Of a DNA stretch of 64,000 bases, positions 11,496 through 23,237 are shown in pieces. Origin of the DNA: Paraescarpia echinospica. Lineage: Eukaryota; Annelida; Polychaeta; Sabellida; Siboglinidae. Within the stretch, counting starts at the first letter, position 1. Every line of letters begins with the position of its first letter. Location of the stretch: the NCBI GenBank assembly GCA_020002185.1, contig CM034537.1:8773615-8837614 (forward strand). Reading direction: 5' to 3'. The notes under the pieces are model-generated. The model was not told the DNA's origin, did not search any database, and worked only from the letters and a program-made list of their open reading frames with translations. The translations under genes were made by a program, and so were the position numbers.

Positions 11496-11505
11496 GCGCA
11501 TGCGC
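11496..11505. promoter_or_regulatory. Palindromic NRF1-like site upstream of the roadblock gene
   Basis: GCGCATGCGC is the canonical palindromic core bound by NRF1-family factors. It lies 53 bases upstream of the roadblock ATG, in a locally GC-richer patch, and fits a TATA-less housekeeping promoter. Confidence 0.55.
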
Positions 11506-12029
11506 CGATAAATAAATCATTGCGACAAGTTGATACTTGTCTTCTTGCAAACAACAGAAAGACGGCACATTGTTTCAGTAATAGCATTACACCATATCAA
11601 TGACATTGTGCATATGAACTGCCTAATTTAAAAAAATTATCGATGGGGACATTGTCAATCGGCTTTCGCGCGAATAGATATAATGCGGTAAAGGAATGTA
11701 TCAAGCGATAATAGGAGTAAATCGCTATCACGACATTGTTGGCTAAAGGCACTGGGCCGGGGATGTGTATTTTCAGAATCAGGAGGGGGTTATTCGCACA
11801 GAAAGAGACGCACGATTTGCAGCTTAGGTTTCACGGTTTTTCAGCGCGCCCATTTAATTTAAAAAAAATGGTGTATAAACTTGGTGCGTGCGTGGACAGT
11901 GCATATATGTACTTCCCAGAAAATCGAGGTGGTGTTCAAATGAACAGGTTTGCTTGTGGATGAAGAGTACAGTGCTACATAACTTCCTTTAATGTTACAG
12001 TCCTGCCTACAGCTTGGTGTGTTCCCATG

Positions 12030-12412
12030 CATAGGCTATTGAGGAGCTACAATTGTGTCTTTATATAATAAATAGATGGACCACAGCTTGGTCTTTATAG
12101 ATGGATCATTGAGGGGATAAAGTTTGGTCATTAGAAGAACAAATTGGGGGATGGGGCTACAGCTTGGTGTCTTCCCATAAACCATTGAAGGGCTTCAGTT
12201 TGATTTCTTCCCATTGAGCCTTGAGGGGCTTCAGTTTGGTTTCTTCCCATAGACCATTGAGGGGCTACAGCTTGGTGTCTTCATATAGACCATAGAGGGG
12301 CAACAACTTAATTGGTGGCTTCACATAGACCTTTGAGGGGCTACATTATGATGTCTTCCCATAGACCATTGAGGGGCTACAGCTTGATGTCTTCCCATAA
12401 ACCATTGGGGGG
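12030..12412. repeat. Minisatellite, left part
   Basis: About nine imperfect copies of a unit near 40 bp built on ATTGAGGGGCTACAGCTTGG and TGTCTTCCCATAGACC. A hAT-type transposon interrupts the array at 12421; it resumes at 13428. Confidence 0.85.
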
Positions 12413-12420
12413 CCATAGAC

Positions 12421-13427
12421 CAGGGGCCAAAAACCTTTTGAATTAATGGAGGGCCAAATAAGTGAGGTCTAATAGTTTATAAATAATCTTCATGGAGACT
12501 GGTATATTATGTTACGAATATATAAACATTCTAGCTGTTATCCGTTGATGTTGAACATATATACACATTTTAGCAGTGTATACACTTAATGATTTATTAT
12601 CGATCATCAAGGTATAATAGTAATCAATTGAGTATTAAAAAGTATGCATCATTCATGTTGTTTTCCGTGCTGTTGGCATGTAACTGATATTTTGACTAGT
12701 GTGCTGCTTGGGTTTGTTGCTGCGTCGCGAAGTGCCCCACTTCTCACTGCAGACTTGTTCCTGTGAGCTTCCGTTTGTCATGCAATCAGTTAGCTACATC
12801 CCCGTCTTGCATTTCACTACTGCTGCCCACATCCATGCCTAGTCCCAAAGAGACGGGCAATGACATTGGCATGTTTGATCAGTTTACACAACTGTTCCAG
12901 GCGGCACCCTGTCGACTGTCGCCGTTTGAGTGTCACAGAGGCGTATTGCAGTCCAGTGAATTTCATCTACAAAGCGTCCGGCCCATAGTCAACTTCCATC
13001 TGGAACGGGCTTTAAAATAAGAGCAATTGCAAGATCTGAGATAAATGAAAAATGCTCTGCCAACTCCCGTCTCAGTAGCCCAACAAATGCTGCGCACATG
13101 TCTGATATTTCTAGCGGGTTTGTTTTCCAGAAGTGTTGAGTATTGCACCCAGTTGACGTTCTGTAGTTATCTCCCGCAATAACAACTTGGTCATGAAAGC
13201 AAAAACGAACTGGAAAATACAAACTGGAAGTTCTTTGATTAGATGTTCTCTTCCCCTGAGTTGAACATTCAGCAGAGTCAAAGAAGCATCTCATATGGTT
13301 CTTTCTCCTATGGAAGATGCACCATGCAAATGTATGTTGTCATTCTGCGAGCCGCATTCAGTGCAACCTTGCTCTTGGTCCGCTGCTGCATGAAATAGTT
13401 TCGCGGGCTGCAGGTTGCCGACCCCTG
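12421..13427. mobile_element. hAT-type DNA transposon, non-autonomous, 1007 bp
   Basis: The element starts CAGGGGCCAAAAACC and ends, on the other strand, CAGGGGTCGGCAACC, a terminus typical of the hAT superfamily. It is flanked by a perfect 8-bp duplication CCATAGAC (12413-12420 and 13428-13435), the length hAT enzymes make. The host sequence is the minisatellite unit itself. Open frames of 60-100 codons inside do not resemble a hAT transposase convincingly, so it is treated as non-autonomous. Confidence 0.88.
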
Positions 13428-13672
13428 CCATAGACCATTGAGGGGTACAGTTTGGTGTCTTTAGATGGACCATTGCAGGGTTACAGTTTGGTGTCTTCCT
13501 GTAGACCATTGAGGGGCTACAGCTTGGCATCTTTAGATGGACCATTGAGGGGCTACAGCTTGGCATCTAGATGGACCATTGAGGGGCTACAGCTTGGTGT
13601 CTTCACATAGACCATTGAGGGCAGGGCTACAGCTTGGCGTCTTTAGATGGACCATTGAGGGGCTATAGCGGT
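13428..13672. repeat. Minisatellite, right part
   Basis: Continuation of the 40-bp array after the hAT insertion, with ATTGAGGGGCTACAGCTTGG in most copies and a C/T-rich spacer variant (GTCTTTAGATGGACC). The DNA from 13673 to 13860 contains three copies of TCCGGGAGA but no assignable gene. Confidence 0.85.
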
Positions 13673-13860
13673 TGTAGGTTTTTCGCCAGAAATTTAGCGG
13701 TTCAGCACATCTCCCATGGTGCTCGAAGATGCTGTTGGAGATTTTTAACAAAAATCCGGGAGATTTGTCTGTATTCCGGGAGATACACCCAAAGTCCGGG
13801 AGACTCCTGGATTTCACAAGAGAGATGGCTGGTATACATATAAGGAGTACACATTTCCAA

Positions 13861-14003
13861 TGTGGTAAAGGCAGATCTTCCAATGAAGTGGAAGACTTGG
13901 AAGGTCTGAACATGTCTCTAGTATAAATCTTGGCGTAAATATACTAGAAACATGTTCACACCTTCCAAGTCTTCCACTTCACTGGAAGATCGGCCTTTCC
14001 ACA
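13861..14003. repeat. Long near-perfect hairpin (about 64-bp stem, 14-nt loop)
   Basis: 13861-13925 is the reverse complement of 13940-14003 with only a handful of mismatches. The arms carry GGTAAAGGCAGATCTTCCA on the left and GGAAGATCGGCCTTTCC on the right, and the loop is AATCTTGGCGTAAA. It lies between the roadblock and Derlin genes. It could be a small MITE or a hairpin RNA locus. The 14004-14868 stretch after it shows nothing else assignable except possible Derlin 3' UTR. Confidence 0.8.
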
Positions 14004-14868
14004 TTTTGAGAATTTCCAAACATGATGTTTGGAAGTCTTTTGCCTTCATTAAAACCACACATAAGATCAGAGTGTTTAATGTGCATTAAAATATAGAAAT
14101 GCAGACAAAAGTTCAGTGATATGACAACTACAGTACTATATCTAGTCACAATGACATCAAACGATACAATTAACTAGAATAACACCACCTTTGCCATCTG
14201 TTACTACCAAAGGTATTCAATTTTGTTATGTATTTTAATAACTGTTTGATGATGCTTTTTCATAAAGTAAGCATGAAATATATATTTATATTGTATGTAC
14301 AGCAGATGTGTAGAGACATCACTGACACATGACTACAACTCGGTGTGCACAGGAAGAACTGAATATACACCACTGCAGGAGAACTGTGTGGCTAATGTAA
14401 GGTCTGCACAGAATAGCACATTCAACATGCTCCATTTTGTTCATAACATTTTTATACTGCAAATGGAGACACATGAAGATGATAGTAAGCAGGAACACAG
14501 TTTAAAAGAAACATCCGAGACTACCAAATAAGATCGTCCAGTACTGGCTGACAGTCAGCCTTTACAGCAAACAGCTTTATCTCACTCGCGACCGCTTCAC
14601 GACATCACAACAACGTGAAAGAGCACAGTGATTATGTGATGTCTATGTGACTACACTGAGCATGTAGTTGTGGAGGTGTGTGCATGTGTGCGTGCTCCGC
14701 TCCAGTGCAACTTGCCAGTGGTTATACGACTGTACACATGTGACAAGTGCAGGCAGACATCCCCATGTCATCAGGTTCATACCGAGACAGTGACAAGTGG
14801 AGGACACTGAATGCCCAATGCAACTGTCCAATATGGACAACTGTAATGACAACCCTGGGTCGAGTTGT

Positions 14869-17800
14869 CTAGTCTCCGAGTCTCTGTCCAGTGCCCCATC
14901 GGTTGTCACCCCGGGCGTTCGTTGGCTGCCGATTAGAGGGTGCCATTCCAAATGATGAAACCCCACCTCTGTGGTTCGGGAAATATTTGTAGCTGAAGAG
15001 AAAACAATCGCAATGAGCAACATAGGATGGCAGAGAGTGATTTGTGGAAGAAACAGAACTAAACTGATTGCCTGAGAAACTGGCAAAGTTAACACAATAC
15101 ACTACAGCACTCACAAACAAATCATTACACACCCACAACTCAACAGGTAATATACAAGTATCTGACTAAAAACAATAACATTATAAAATCACACAAACGT
15201 GAGATATTTACAAGGCATACTCCATCACGATACACAAGTATCACACAAGTATCATGCATAATAAACTAGTATCATACGTGATACATAAGTACCATACATG
15301 ACATACTGGTATCATTTATGTTTCTGGATACTTACAGAAACTCTGGCGTTTTGAGGAAGCGGAAGCCCCCAAAATCCTGTGGGTATTTGAACATAAGGAA
15401 AAAGTACAGGTGTCCCACTAGGATGCCAACCAGCTCCTGCAGACCCCTACAACAACAACAACAGTACTAGGACCATCCCACTAGGATGCCAACCAGCTCC
15501 TGTAGACCACTGCAACAACAACATTACTAGGACTGTCCTACCAGGATGCCAACCAGCTCTTGCAGACCACTGCAACAACAACATTACTAGGACTGTCCTA
15601 CTAGGATGCCAACCAGCTCCTGTAGACCACTGCAACAACATTACTAGGACTGTCCTACCAGGATGCCAACCAGCTCCTGCAGACCACTGCAACAACAACA
15701 TTACTAGGACTGTCCTAACAAGATGCCAACCAGCTCCTGTATACCACTGCAACAACAACAACATTACTAGGACTGTCCTACTAGGATGCCAACCAGCTCC
15801 TGTAGACCACTGCAACAATAACATTACTAGGACTGTCCTACCAGGATGCCAACCAGCTCCTGCAGACCACTGCAACAACAACAACAACATTACTAGGACT
15901 GTTCCACTAGAATGCCAACCAGCTCATGTAGACTACTGCAACAACAACAACGACATTACTAGGACCGCCCCACTAGAATGCGAACCAGCTCCTGTATACC
16001 ACTGCAACAACATCAACTACATTACTAGGATCATCCCACTAGGATGCCAACCAGCTCCTGCAGACCTCTGCAACAACGCCACCTATTGGAATGACACAGC
16101 TTTACACGAAAAAAACGACAACTACAAATACAACGTGTCTGCGACATGTAAATCTGACTGTATTATGATTCTGTATATTGAAATAATATTACCATCACTG
16201 ACTGGAGAAATCAATAATGAACAAAATGCAATCACATATTTACATAGATCAAGCAGTGCAATACATGACATGCCCTTTTTATTTGAGCAGTTAATACAAA
16301 TTGTCTGCCCACATTGTAGAGGGATTCTTTCTGAGTAAATATATAATTATTATTGAATTTTTTTGTTTTGCCCAACCCCCGTTTCCATGACAGCACTATT
16401 GTGCTGTATAGTTCACTTACCCTCCACGGATGATCATGTTAAACCCTACCAGCACCCAGGGTAGATACATTGCCTGCAGACAGATGGAACAACTGATTGT
16501 AGAAATAAAAGGTTGTTTGGCTGCGATGTTATACACAGTTCTGTCTCCTGCTACATGAAAATATGGATTAACACTTAATCTGTGTGTATGTGAATTCATT
16601 TGCATGTTAATAGGCCTGAGAATTACTAGGACTTACATTTACCATGCCTGACAGTTACCAGACCTGACATTAACCAAGCCTGATAATTACATCTAAATGT
16701 TTTGTTATTAATATTCATGATATGGGTCAAAATGTAACGAAATGAGTCGGATGTCAGCAAACTTGATTTCGAGAAAACAGATTTTACATCGCAGTGATGT
16801 TTGACTCATACAGGTCCCCTCATTGGTTAACTCTGTGAGCACATGCGCAACACGCCCTTTCTTGGCCTCAATAATTGTAAACAACATGCAGTGGCGATAG
16901 GCGTGTTGTTAAGAAACATTCCTAATTACTCGGATACCGTTGCGATATTCTCAATAAACAGTTTGCGAAATATATCTTCGACAATTACCATACCCGGTAG
17001 TTATATACCACTTTTTGGACATATTATTAATATATCACATATTTGGTTCATATTTACACTATGTTTGAAAAAATGCAATTAGCCAATATTGTGCAGAGAA
17101 ATCTGTTAAGTGTAACTAAAGTAATTTGAAGCAAACATGTAAACATGTCTGTGAACTTCAATTGTGTTTTTCTCAGTTTGAACGTTTCTACCCGTCATGT
17201 TCACTGGAGCATATCACTTTGGCTTAAGTAAGCTTTGTTACTGTCATGTTCACTGGAGCATATCACTTTGGCTGTAAGTAAGCTTTGTTTTATGTACCAT
17301 TGGAAAGCTTAATATATCTTCTTTCCAATTGTATTGATAACTAATTTTTTTATATGTGACTCATTTTGTCAATACTCGACACATATATACTGGTGCAAAA
17401 GGAACGACTGCAAATATATAAGTGATTTGCACTGTACCTGCCAGCAAATGTAAAGTCTCCATAACTGCCCTGTACCCAATACTGACCAAGTAGTACAAAA
17501 TGATGCACTCACCTTGAACTGTGTTCCAAACCAAAACTGCACAACAGTGTCCTTGTTGAGTTGACACCATACATACAACACACTGAGGATCATGGGATCC
17601 ATCAAGAGCTGAAAACACACAACACAGCACACTGAGGATCATGGGATCCATCAAGAGCTGAAAACACAACACAGCACACTGAGGATCATGGGATCCATTA
17701 AGTGCTGAAAACACACAACACACTGAGGATCATGGGATCCATCAAGAGCTGAAAACACACAACACAACACACTGAGGATCATGGGATCCATCAAGAGCTG

Positions 17801-20800
17801 AAAACACACAACACAACACACCGAGGATCATGAGTTTCACCAAGAGCAAATGTTTAAATAAAGCAACAACATTATGAACTTCTTTTCTTCAACCAATATA
17901 AAATAGATCCTACATAACAAGTCTGTAATACTCTGTACATACTCGATACACACAAAAATGACACACACAGTACTGTAGTTAAATGGCAACCGTTACTGTA
18001 GCGGCTTAACAATAGAGAGTCTGACAAAGTAAATAGTTAACTGAAAAATACATCAACTTTACTGTACCATAGCAAATATTTTATTGATTCTGTCAATGCT
18101 AATTTTTTTAAACTTTATATAGTTTTAATCGATTCAGTTGCAGAGAACATTCCATTACATAAATTCACTGGCAGCATTGCATACTCACCATTATCTCTCC
18201 AATAAATCCTATGATCTGATCATATCGTTAAGGATATTTTTCATATTGCAACAGTAAACAACAAATTTAGACAATCATTACGGTTTATAAAGTAACATGC
18301 ACTAAGAAATTGTACCTCAAAATATTTAATTCACATAGTAGTGACATGTTTCAATATATGAAAACTAACACAAGTTTTGTGATTTGAAAGGATACAACAA
18401 GACATATCCAGTTGAAGAGGAGCATGAAGAGATAGTCAGCTGGGCGGCCTTTAAATGTTCCTGAAACATGCAAAACACTAACATGGTCATTCTGTACAAT
18501 GTCTTGAATTATATTGTTGTTACAATTTCTTTAAACGTCAATTTGTCATTACTGCCAGATAATGTTTTCTTTTATAATCATACCTATTAGATCACTTTAT
18601 TTTGATAACAGGTGTTAGCAAAAAGTAACAACTTGATTTGCTGATACATACATCATTATATTACATACACAATAATGTTAACAAGATAAATAATATTGAC
18701 TTCTATAGTGCCTAGATCCTCAGGAACAAGACACACAAGACAAGTGTCATCATTACAGCAAGGGACAATCAAAGATTTAGGGTAGGAATGCAATTTAAAA
18801 AAATATGCATTTTAAGTTTCTTATTAAAGCTATAGCTTAAAATGATTTAACTGTAATGGGCAGTTCTTTTCAGATTCTTGGTGCTGCTACAGAGAAAGCT
18901 TGGTTGCCTGCCAATGTTAAGGTGGCAGGGGCTGGTATCGTGTCAGTTGATTTCTTTACTTTTTTCTTCACAGAACATTGAAGGACCTCCGCTGCCAGTT
19001 GCAATGACACGTGACTGACCCCAGTCGGTGTCAATCAATCTTGTCTACCACAACAAGTTCAACAAGTGGCCCTTTGTAACACGATACCATTAAACATTTG
19101 TCATTACAAATACAGATTGTAGAGTCAACTTGGTGGGAAAACCTTTGGGGAATCTCAATAATACAAATGTCTGTCAAATCGTGTTGAAATGAGCCACCTG
19201 CCAGTGAAAAAGTCACATTTCTAAGCAAAAAACACATCTGGTGACATTTGTATTATCAGTAAGAATCAGGAAGTATTACTTAATGTAACTTTTTATAAAA
19301 ACTACAATACTTACAAAACTATAACTTGGCATATGAACTCGACTTGTGTTTACACAAAATTGCACAGGATGGTTTTATGTTTGGTGATGGGGTCCTGCCA
19401 AAAACGCAGTACGGATTTTGACTGTATTTCAACATTGTAGCAATTTTTTTATGAAGCTGTAGCAAACTTAATATACATTTGTTTACAAAAAACAGTACAA
19501 ATGTCAATAACACATTTGTACTTACAAACATACAAATTTTTCTTTCACGGAGTTTCTCAAAATGATGATATAAAATGCCATTTTAGGGTGATTTTTTTAC
19601 ACATTTTTTAATTGTCTTTAAAAGCATGGAAATGTCACTAAACCACCTAGAAATTCTTTTTGGACTAGAGTATTGCTTGATGTCTTAGGTTGTCTGAGAA
19701 TTTTTTTGTAGTCTATCTTCAAAACTGTTATTAGAAATGATTAATTGAAAACAAGCATGTCTTAGCCACCAGAACCACCTGAAGTTTAGCTTTAGGAATA
19801 TAATGCTGCCATAACTAATTTGGTATTATTCACCACAACACTGTCCTATCATTATTTAGAGATGTTTTGTCCAGTCTGTTTGTGGTTTCATTCTGGCAGT
19901 TACCTGAAGCTCAGGATGCCAGTACCATACGGACGCAATGCATCTGACAGTCTCACCTGACTCAAGTCTTGTGGAGTACGAGTAGAGGAAATAGAGGTTG
20001 ATGAGATAGTGGAAGCCAGTCTGTGGTGATATCGGGTAGTAAAACAGGGCTGTCACTGGTCGCCAGAACTGCAAACAATCGAATCATTATTCAAATAATG
20101 TGCACCCAACTCCTGTGATTTGCCTGCCTTGTGCTTAGTTCGACTAGCAATAATACGTCCTTCAGTTGGTAAGAACACCAATCTGTACTGGTCACAGAAA
20201 CATTTGCTTTTAAGAATTTACTTTTGACACAAAAATAAAATGAGCATTACAATTAATTAATTATTTATAGATCAATATATGTTATCTTCCTGACCTCACC
20301 TAGGTGTAAGGTACTTGTGCAGAATCTGTGCATTCTTTGATTTTGCCTTTATACTATAATTTTGCCTAAACTTTATACCTGAGTATGTTAATTCCATCAG
20401 CCCACATCATCCACTAGAGGCATATTTACAATTTTAAAAAAATGTGTCTTAGTGCATATTTGAGGTCCCCAATAGCACCTGGTTTTCATAAACATGCACG
20501 TTGATAAATCGCTCATTTCAAATGCGCTGTGAAATAACACATGACCGCAGCGGTGCAGTCTGGCACAAATTGAGATGCCATCACATGCACTTTTTTTAAC
20601 ATTGTCTGAAATGTTGTCTGAATTGTTGAATAAAGGCATCGAGCTATTGACCGTTTCCGAGCCAGCCAAAACTGTGCTGACGTACAAGAAGCAACTAGCC
20701 TTTTCTTGAGACTTGCCCGCAATTCTAAACTTGTATTTTGCTTTGTGTTTAAATATCACCAAGTAAACTAGATATTTTTCTATTTAGTTCCAGAAATATA

Positions 20801-23237
20801 ATAGTCTGATGACATGTACATGATTTTGCATGGTAAACTTTTTTGGTTACAACTTCTGGTTTATTTTCGCCATTGAACTAGTTCATATCTAAGAGTAATC
20901 TTAAAACCAGCAATCGAGCATCTCCCTTTTGTAATGATAATTTTATCTTAAATATTGGTCAATTTAAAGGAAATAAAAACAAGGCATTAGCTAAAATCCG
21001 TTTTCCATGTGTAAACAAAGTTTAACAATGTATGTAACATTCGAGAATATTAAAAAATACAGAAAAATACATTTGTAGCATAAATTTGATTTTAAACCCG
21101 TGTGTGTAGCGATTCCCGTGGAAAATAAAAATTTTATGAGCTAGGCGATCACGTGGTATCGTGACGTCACATATGACCCACACTCGCATCAGGCCGACCC
21201 TTTCCATGCATTCAGAGCATGTTTACAAGGATAGCTTTTGGGTCGAAATGAGCGTCAGAATGAGGTATTCTGATCTAATACAAACACTAGTCATCATAGA
21301 GGAACAAGCAGTTGTCTTATGGTTCCACGTGAATCCAATTTTATTAAAAACAATGTATGTGAATGGGCCTACGACTAGGTTTCGCCAAGCTTGGGCTCGT
21401 TTTCAGAATAATTATATCGAATGTAACCAACGGGAAATAAACAAACATATATTGTATACAGCTACAGAAAGTAACGTGTATAATCTCATAATATCACTAG
21501 AATATTGATATATGAAGGAGGAGTTGTATAATTTATCATAACAACTTAAATCAGTCAGTGAATTTCCGTCGGTGATGCTAGCTCAGTTGGTAGACGCATT
21601 GGTTTCTTGTCATTTATTTTATAATCAGGCGGCGCCGGTTCAATCCCGACACCAAACCATTGATTTTCTTTACACTTTTTTTAAAATTTTTCATGAAGTA
21701 ATATGAACCAAATCATTTTGTATATGCACTGTTTGTAAATATTTTAAAATTTGTGTAGTAATTATTTGTTCACCACAAAAATATGGTAATTATATATAAC
21801 GATGTTTCTAAATTTTATTTATCCAGACAGATCACAATTTTTTTCATGTATATAATTATAATATATTACTGTACAATACATATATACAATTAATACATTA
21901 TATATCTATTACATTATATTTGTTTGGATAAATACAATATTTAAACATTGTTATAGAATTCCCATATATGTTCATTTTTTGTGGCGAATAAATAATTAGT
22001 ACAAAAATTAAAAAAATACTGACAAACAGTGCATACATCGATATTCTAGTGATATTATGAGATTACACACGTTACTTTCTGTAGCTGGATACAATATATG
22101 TTTGCTATGTATGTTTATTGGTGTAGATTATGTCCCGTTGTTTGCATTCGATATAATTATTCTGAAAACGAGCCAAACTCAGCGAAACCTAGTCGACTTG
22201 TAGGCCCATTCGCATTCATTGTTTTGAATAAAATTGGATTCATGTAGAACCGTAAGATAACTGCTTGTTCCTCTATGATGACTAGTGTTTGTATTACATC
22301 GGAATATCGCACAATAACTAATTTCGACACTCGTTTCGACCCGAAAGCTATCCTTGTAAACATGCTCCGAATGCATGGAAAGGGTCGGCCTGATGCAAAT
22401 ATCGGTCATAAGTGACGTCACATCTCGGCATCCCGAAAAACGCACCAAAAATATGCATATTCGAAAATGTACGGCTGCACAGCATAAAATGTGGAATTTC
22501 TAATTCATTGAATTTTTTTGAATTGGTGGACATGGAAATAGATAGCAGGAAGTAATATAATGTGAATTCAAGCAATAGATGTTTTTATTCCCTTTAAAAT
22601 GGTGTCATAGACACAAACCAATGCAAGTACATGTCGCAAAACAATATTGGCGCAATCAACTGCATGGCACTTCTTGGCAAAACTGGTGATCAGTGGCAGT
22701 GCAATCAGCTGTCTGTGGCATTGAAAGTGAAACGGCTAAACTAAGACAGAACTACAACTATAGTGGCGGAATTTAGGTGGGCCGGATTTTACACAAGTGC
22801 TCGAATATGTCTTAGGTGATTTACTCCAAACAGCCCAAACTTGAGCTAACGCAGGAGTTGTATGGTGCTTGTTTATGCGCATGCGTTGTGGGTAGTTTGA
22901 TTGTTTATTTTATAGGCACTTTAGATGATTAGGTGTGGTGAAAGGGAGGTTCATGATCGCTGTTTGAAACGTGTCACATAACCATAGGCTTAACAGAAAT
23001 ACGGAGTTGGGCCTGGAGAGTGGTCATGCTGTGTTCACAGTGTGTGCAATCATGGCCTGGGTCCGAGACCATACTTACCTGAAATCTGTAGACAACCATT
23101 TGGAAGTGCAGTATCATGCTCATTGGGCTAACCAAACCTAACTTTCCAATCAGTGGTAACGCTACAGAAGCCGTAAACCAGTACCGGCTTATCTGTGGTA
23201 TGCTACGATACCAAACGCCTATGTCGTTAGATGCCAT
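14869..23237 (-). CDS. DERL1: Derlin-1-like ER-associated degradation membrane protein
   Basis: Eight exons in transcript order: 23079-23237, 19957-20068, 18396-18460, 18189-18215, 17513-17608, 16421-16473, 15336-15446 and 14869-14992 (TAG). All phases agree and the product is about 248 codons, close to the 250 usual for Derlin-1. Visible blocks: DIGVWYRSIPQISRYWF at the N-terminus, the rhomboid-type WR motif in FWRPVTALF, YLINLYFLYSYSTRLE, GRPADYLFMLLFNW, VLYVWCQLNKD, FWFGTQFK, YLPWVLVGFN, and GILVGHLYFFLMF with the GxxxG pattern. The end RWGTGQRLGD is a SHP box for binding p97/VCP. Derlins are inactive rhomboids that help retrotranslocate misfolded ER proteins. Exon 4 is only 27 nt. Exon 7 is placed at the acceptor GTTGTAG|GGGTCTG because that alone keeps frame. 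Acceptors of exons 5 and 7 are followed upstream by amplified copies. Confidence 0.93.
15447..16075. repeat. About 60-bp array of the Derlin exon 7 acceptor region
   Basis: About ten or eleven copies of a unit near 60 bp directly upstream (minus strand) of exon 7. Each unit carries the start of exon 7 on the minus strand (CTGCAGGAGCTGGTTGGCAT) preceded by a TTGTTGCAG-like tract, thus one or two possible 3' splice sites per copy. Read from such a decoy, the frame meets TAG soon after the copied exon start (GGA-CAG-TCC-TAG or similar). Unit length varies with the number of ACA triplets. The DNA from 16076 to 16420 holds no recognisable feature. Confidence 0.92.
16720..17380. mobile_element. DNA-transposon-like element in Derlin intron
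   Basis: The segment shares AACGAAATGAGTCGGATGTC and the following GCAAA with the nested element at 5849-6794, and similar internal landmarks (GTTTGAACGTTTCTACCC, TTAATATATCTTC) in the same order. It ends near ATATGTGACTCATTTTGTC, which resembles that family's terminus. Ends are not exact and I could not confirm a target duplication. Within it a block of about 45 bases starting GTCATGTTCACTGGAGCATA is present twice (17195-17290). No transposase is visible. Confidence 0.5.
17585..17850. repeat. 44-49 bp array of the Derlin exon 5 acceptor
   Basis: Directly upstream (minus strand) of exon 5, the sequence TTTTCAG|CTCTTGATGGAT with the next codons is repeated. Acceptors fall near 17610, 17659, 17706, 17750 and 17799, with a decayed sixth copy at 17821-17850. 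Spacings of 49, 47, 44 and 49 are not multiples of three. Splicing to the second copy runs into TGA soon after (TTC-AGC-TCT-TGA). From 17851 to 18188 nothing else is assignable. Confidence 0.92.
18461..19956. other. Derlin intron 2, no assignable element
   Basis: AT-rich intronic sequence. A stretch at 18860-19020 looks more complex than its surroundings and could be an old retroelement tail, but I cannot match it to a family. Short open frames on both strands have no recognisable domain. Confidence 0.4.
20963..22598. mobile_element. Foldback DNA element, copy 2
   Basis: Same family as 4914-7721: it begins TTTAAAGGAAATAAAAACAA and ends, reversed, TTTAAAGGGAATAAAAACAT. The left arm (about 21050-21830) and right arm (about 21900-22560) match in opposite orientation. 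Frames with the S-Y-C-A-I-F-R-C-N start occur in the right arm; the left arm copy lost the cysteine region. The right arm lacks the tRNA-like block present in copy 1, apparently by deletion between short CAT repeats near 22034. It lies in Derlin intron 1. The nested element of copy 1 is absent. Confidence 0.75.
21571..21654 (+). pseudogene. tRNA-like sequence in foldback copy 2
   Basis: A-box TAGCTCAGTTGGTAGACGCA and B-box GGTTCAATCCC are both well preserved here, better than in copy 1. A six-base-pair anticodon-type stem (TTGGTT with AATCAG) encloses an oversized A/T-rich loop of about 18 bases. The 3' end reads GACACCA. Likely a Pol III promoter relic. Confidence 0.55.
22800..22975 (-). mobile_element. 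LINE 3' end fragment, same family as 25480-25925
   Basis: On the minus strand a frame ends FQTAIMNLPF-x7-HLKCL stop, matching the end of the longer fragment at 25480-25925 (FQTAITNLPPNHLNYI). The following bases (GCCCAAACTTGAGC and CTCCTGCG region) also align between the two. Only the last codons and 3' UTR remain. It lies in Derlin intron 1, just downstream of exon 1. Confidence 0.6.

Noticed and set aside
11470..11500. RFX X-box near the roadblock start
   Set aside because: GGTTGCTACGTATTTGTTGC has one half-site-like piece but the spacing and second half do not fit.
12763..13294. hAT transposase coding remnants
   Set aside because: Frames of 60-100 codons exist on both strands but I could not match any to the hAT catalytic or dimerisation regions.
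15447..15890. 147-codon frame on the minus strand
   Set aside because: It is a different frame through the Derlin exon 7 acceptor array, not a separate gene.
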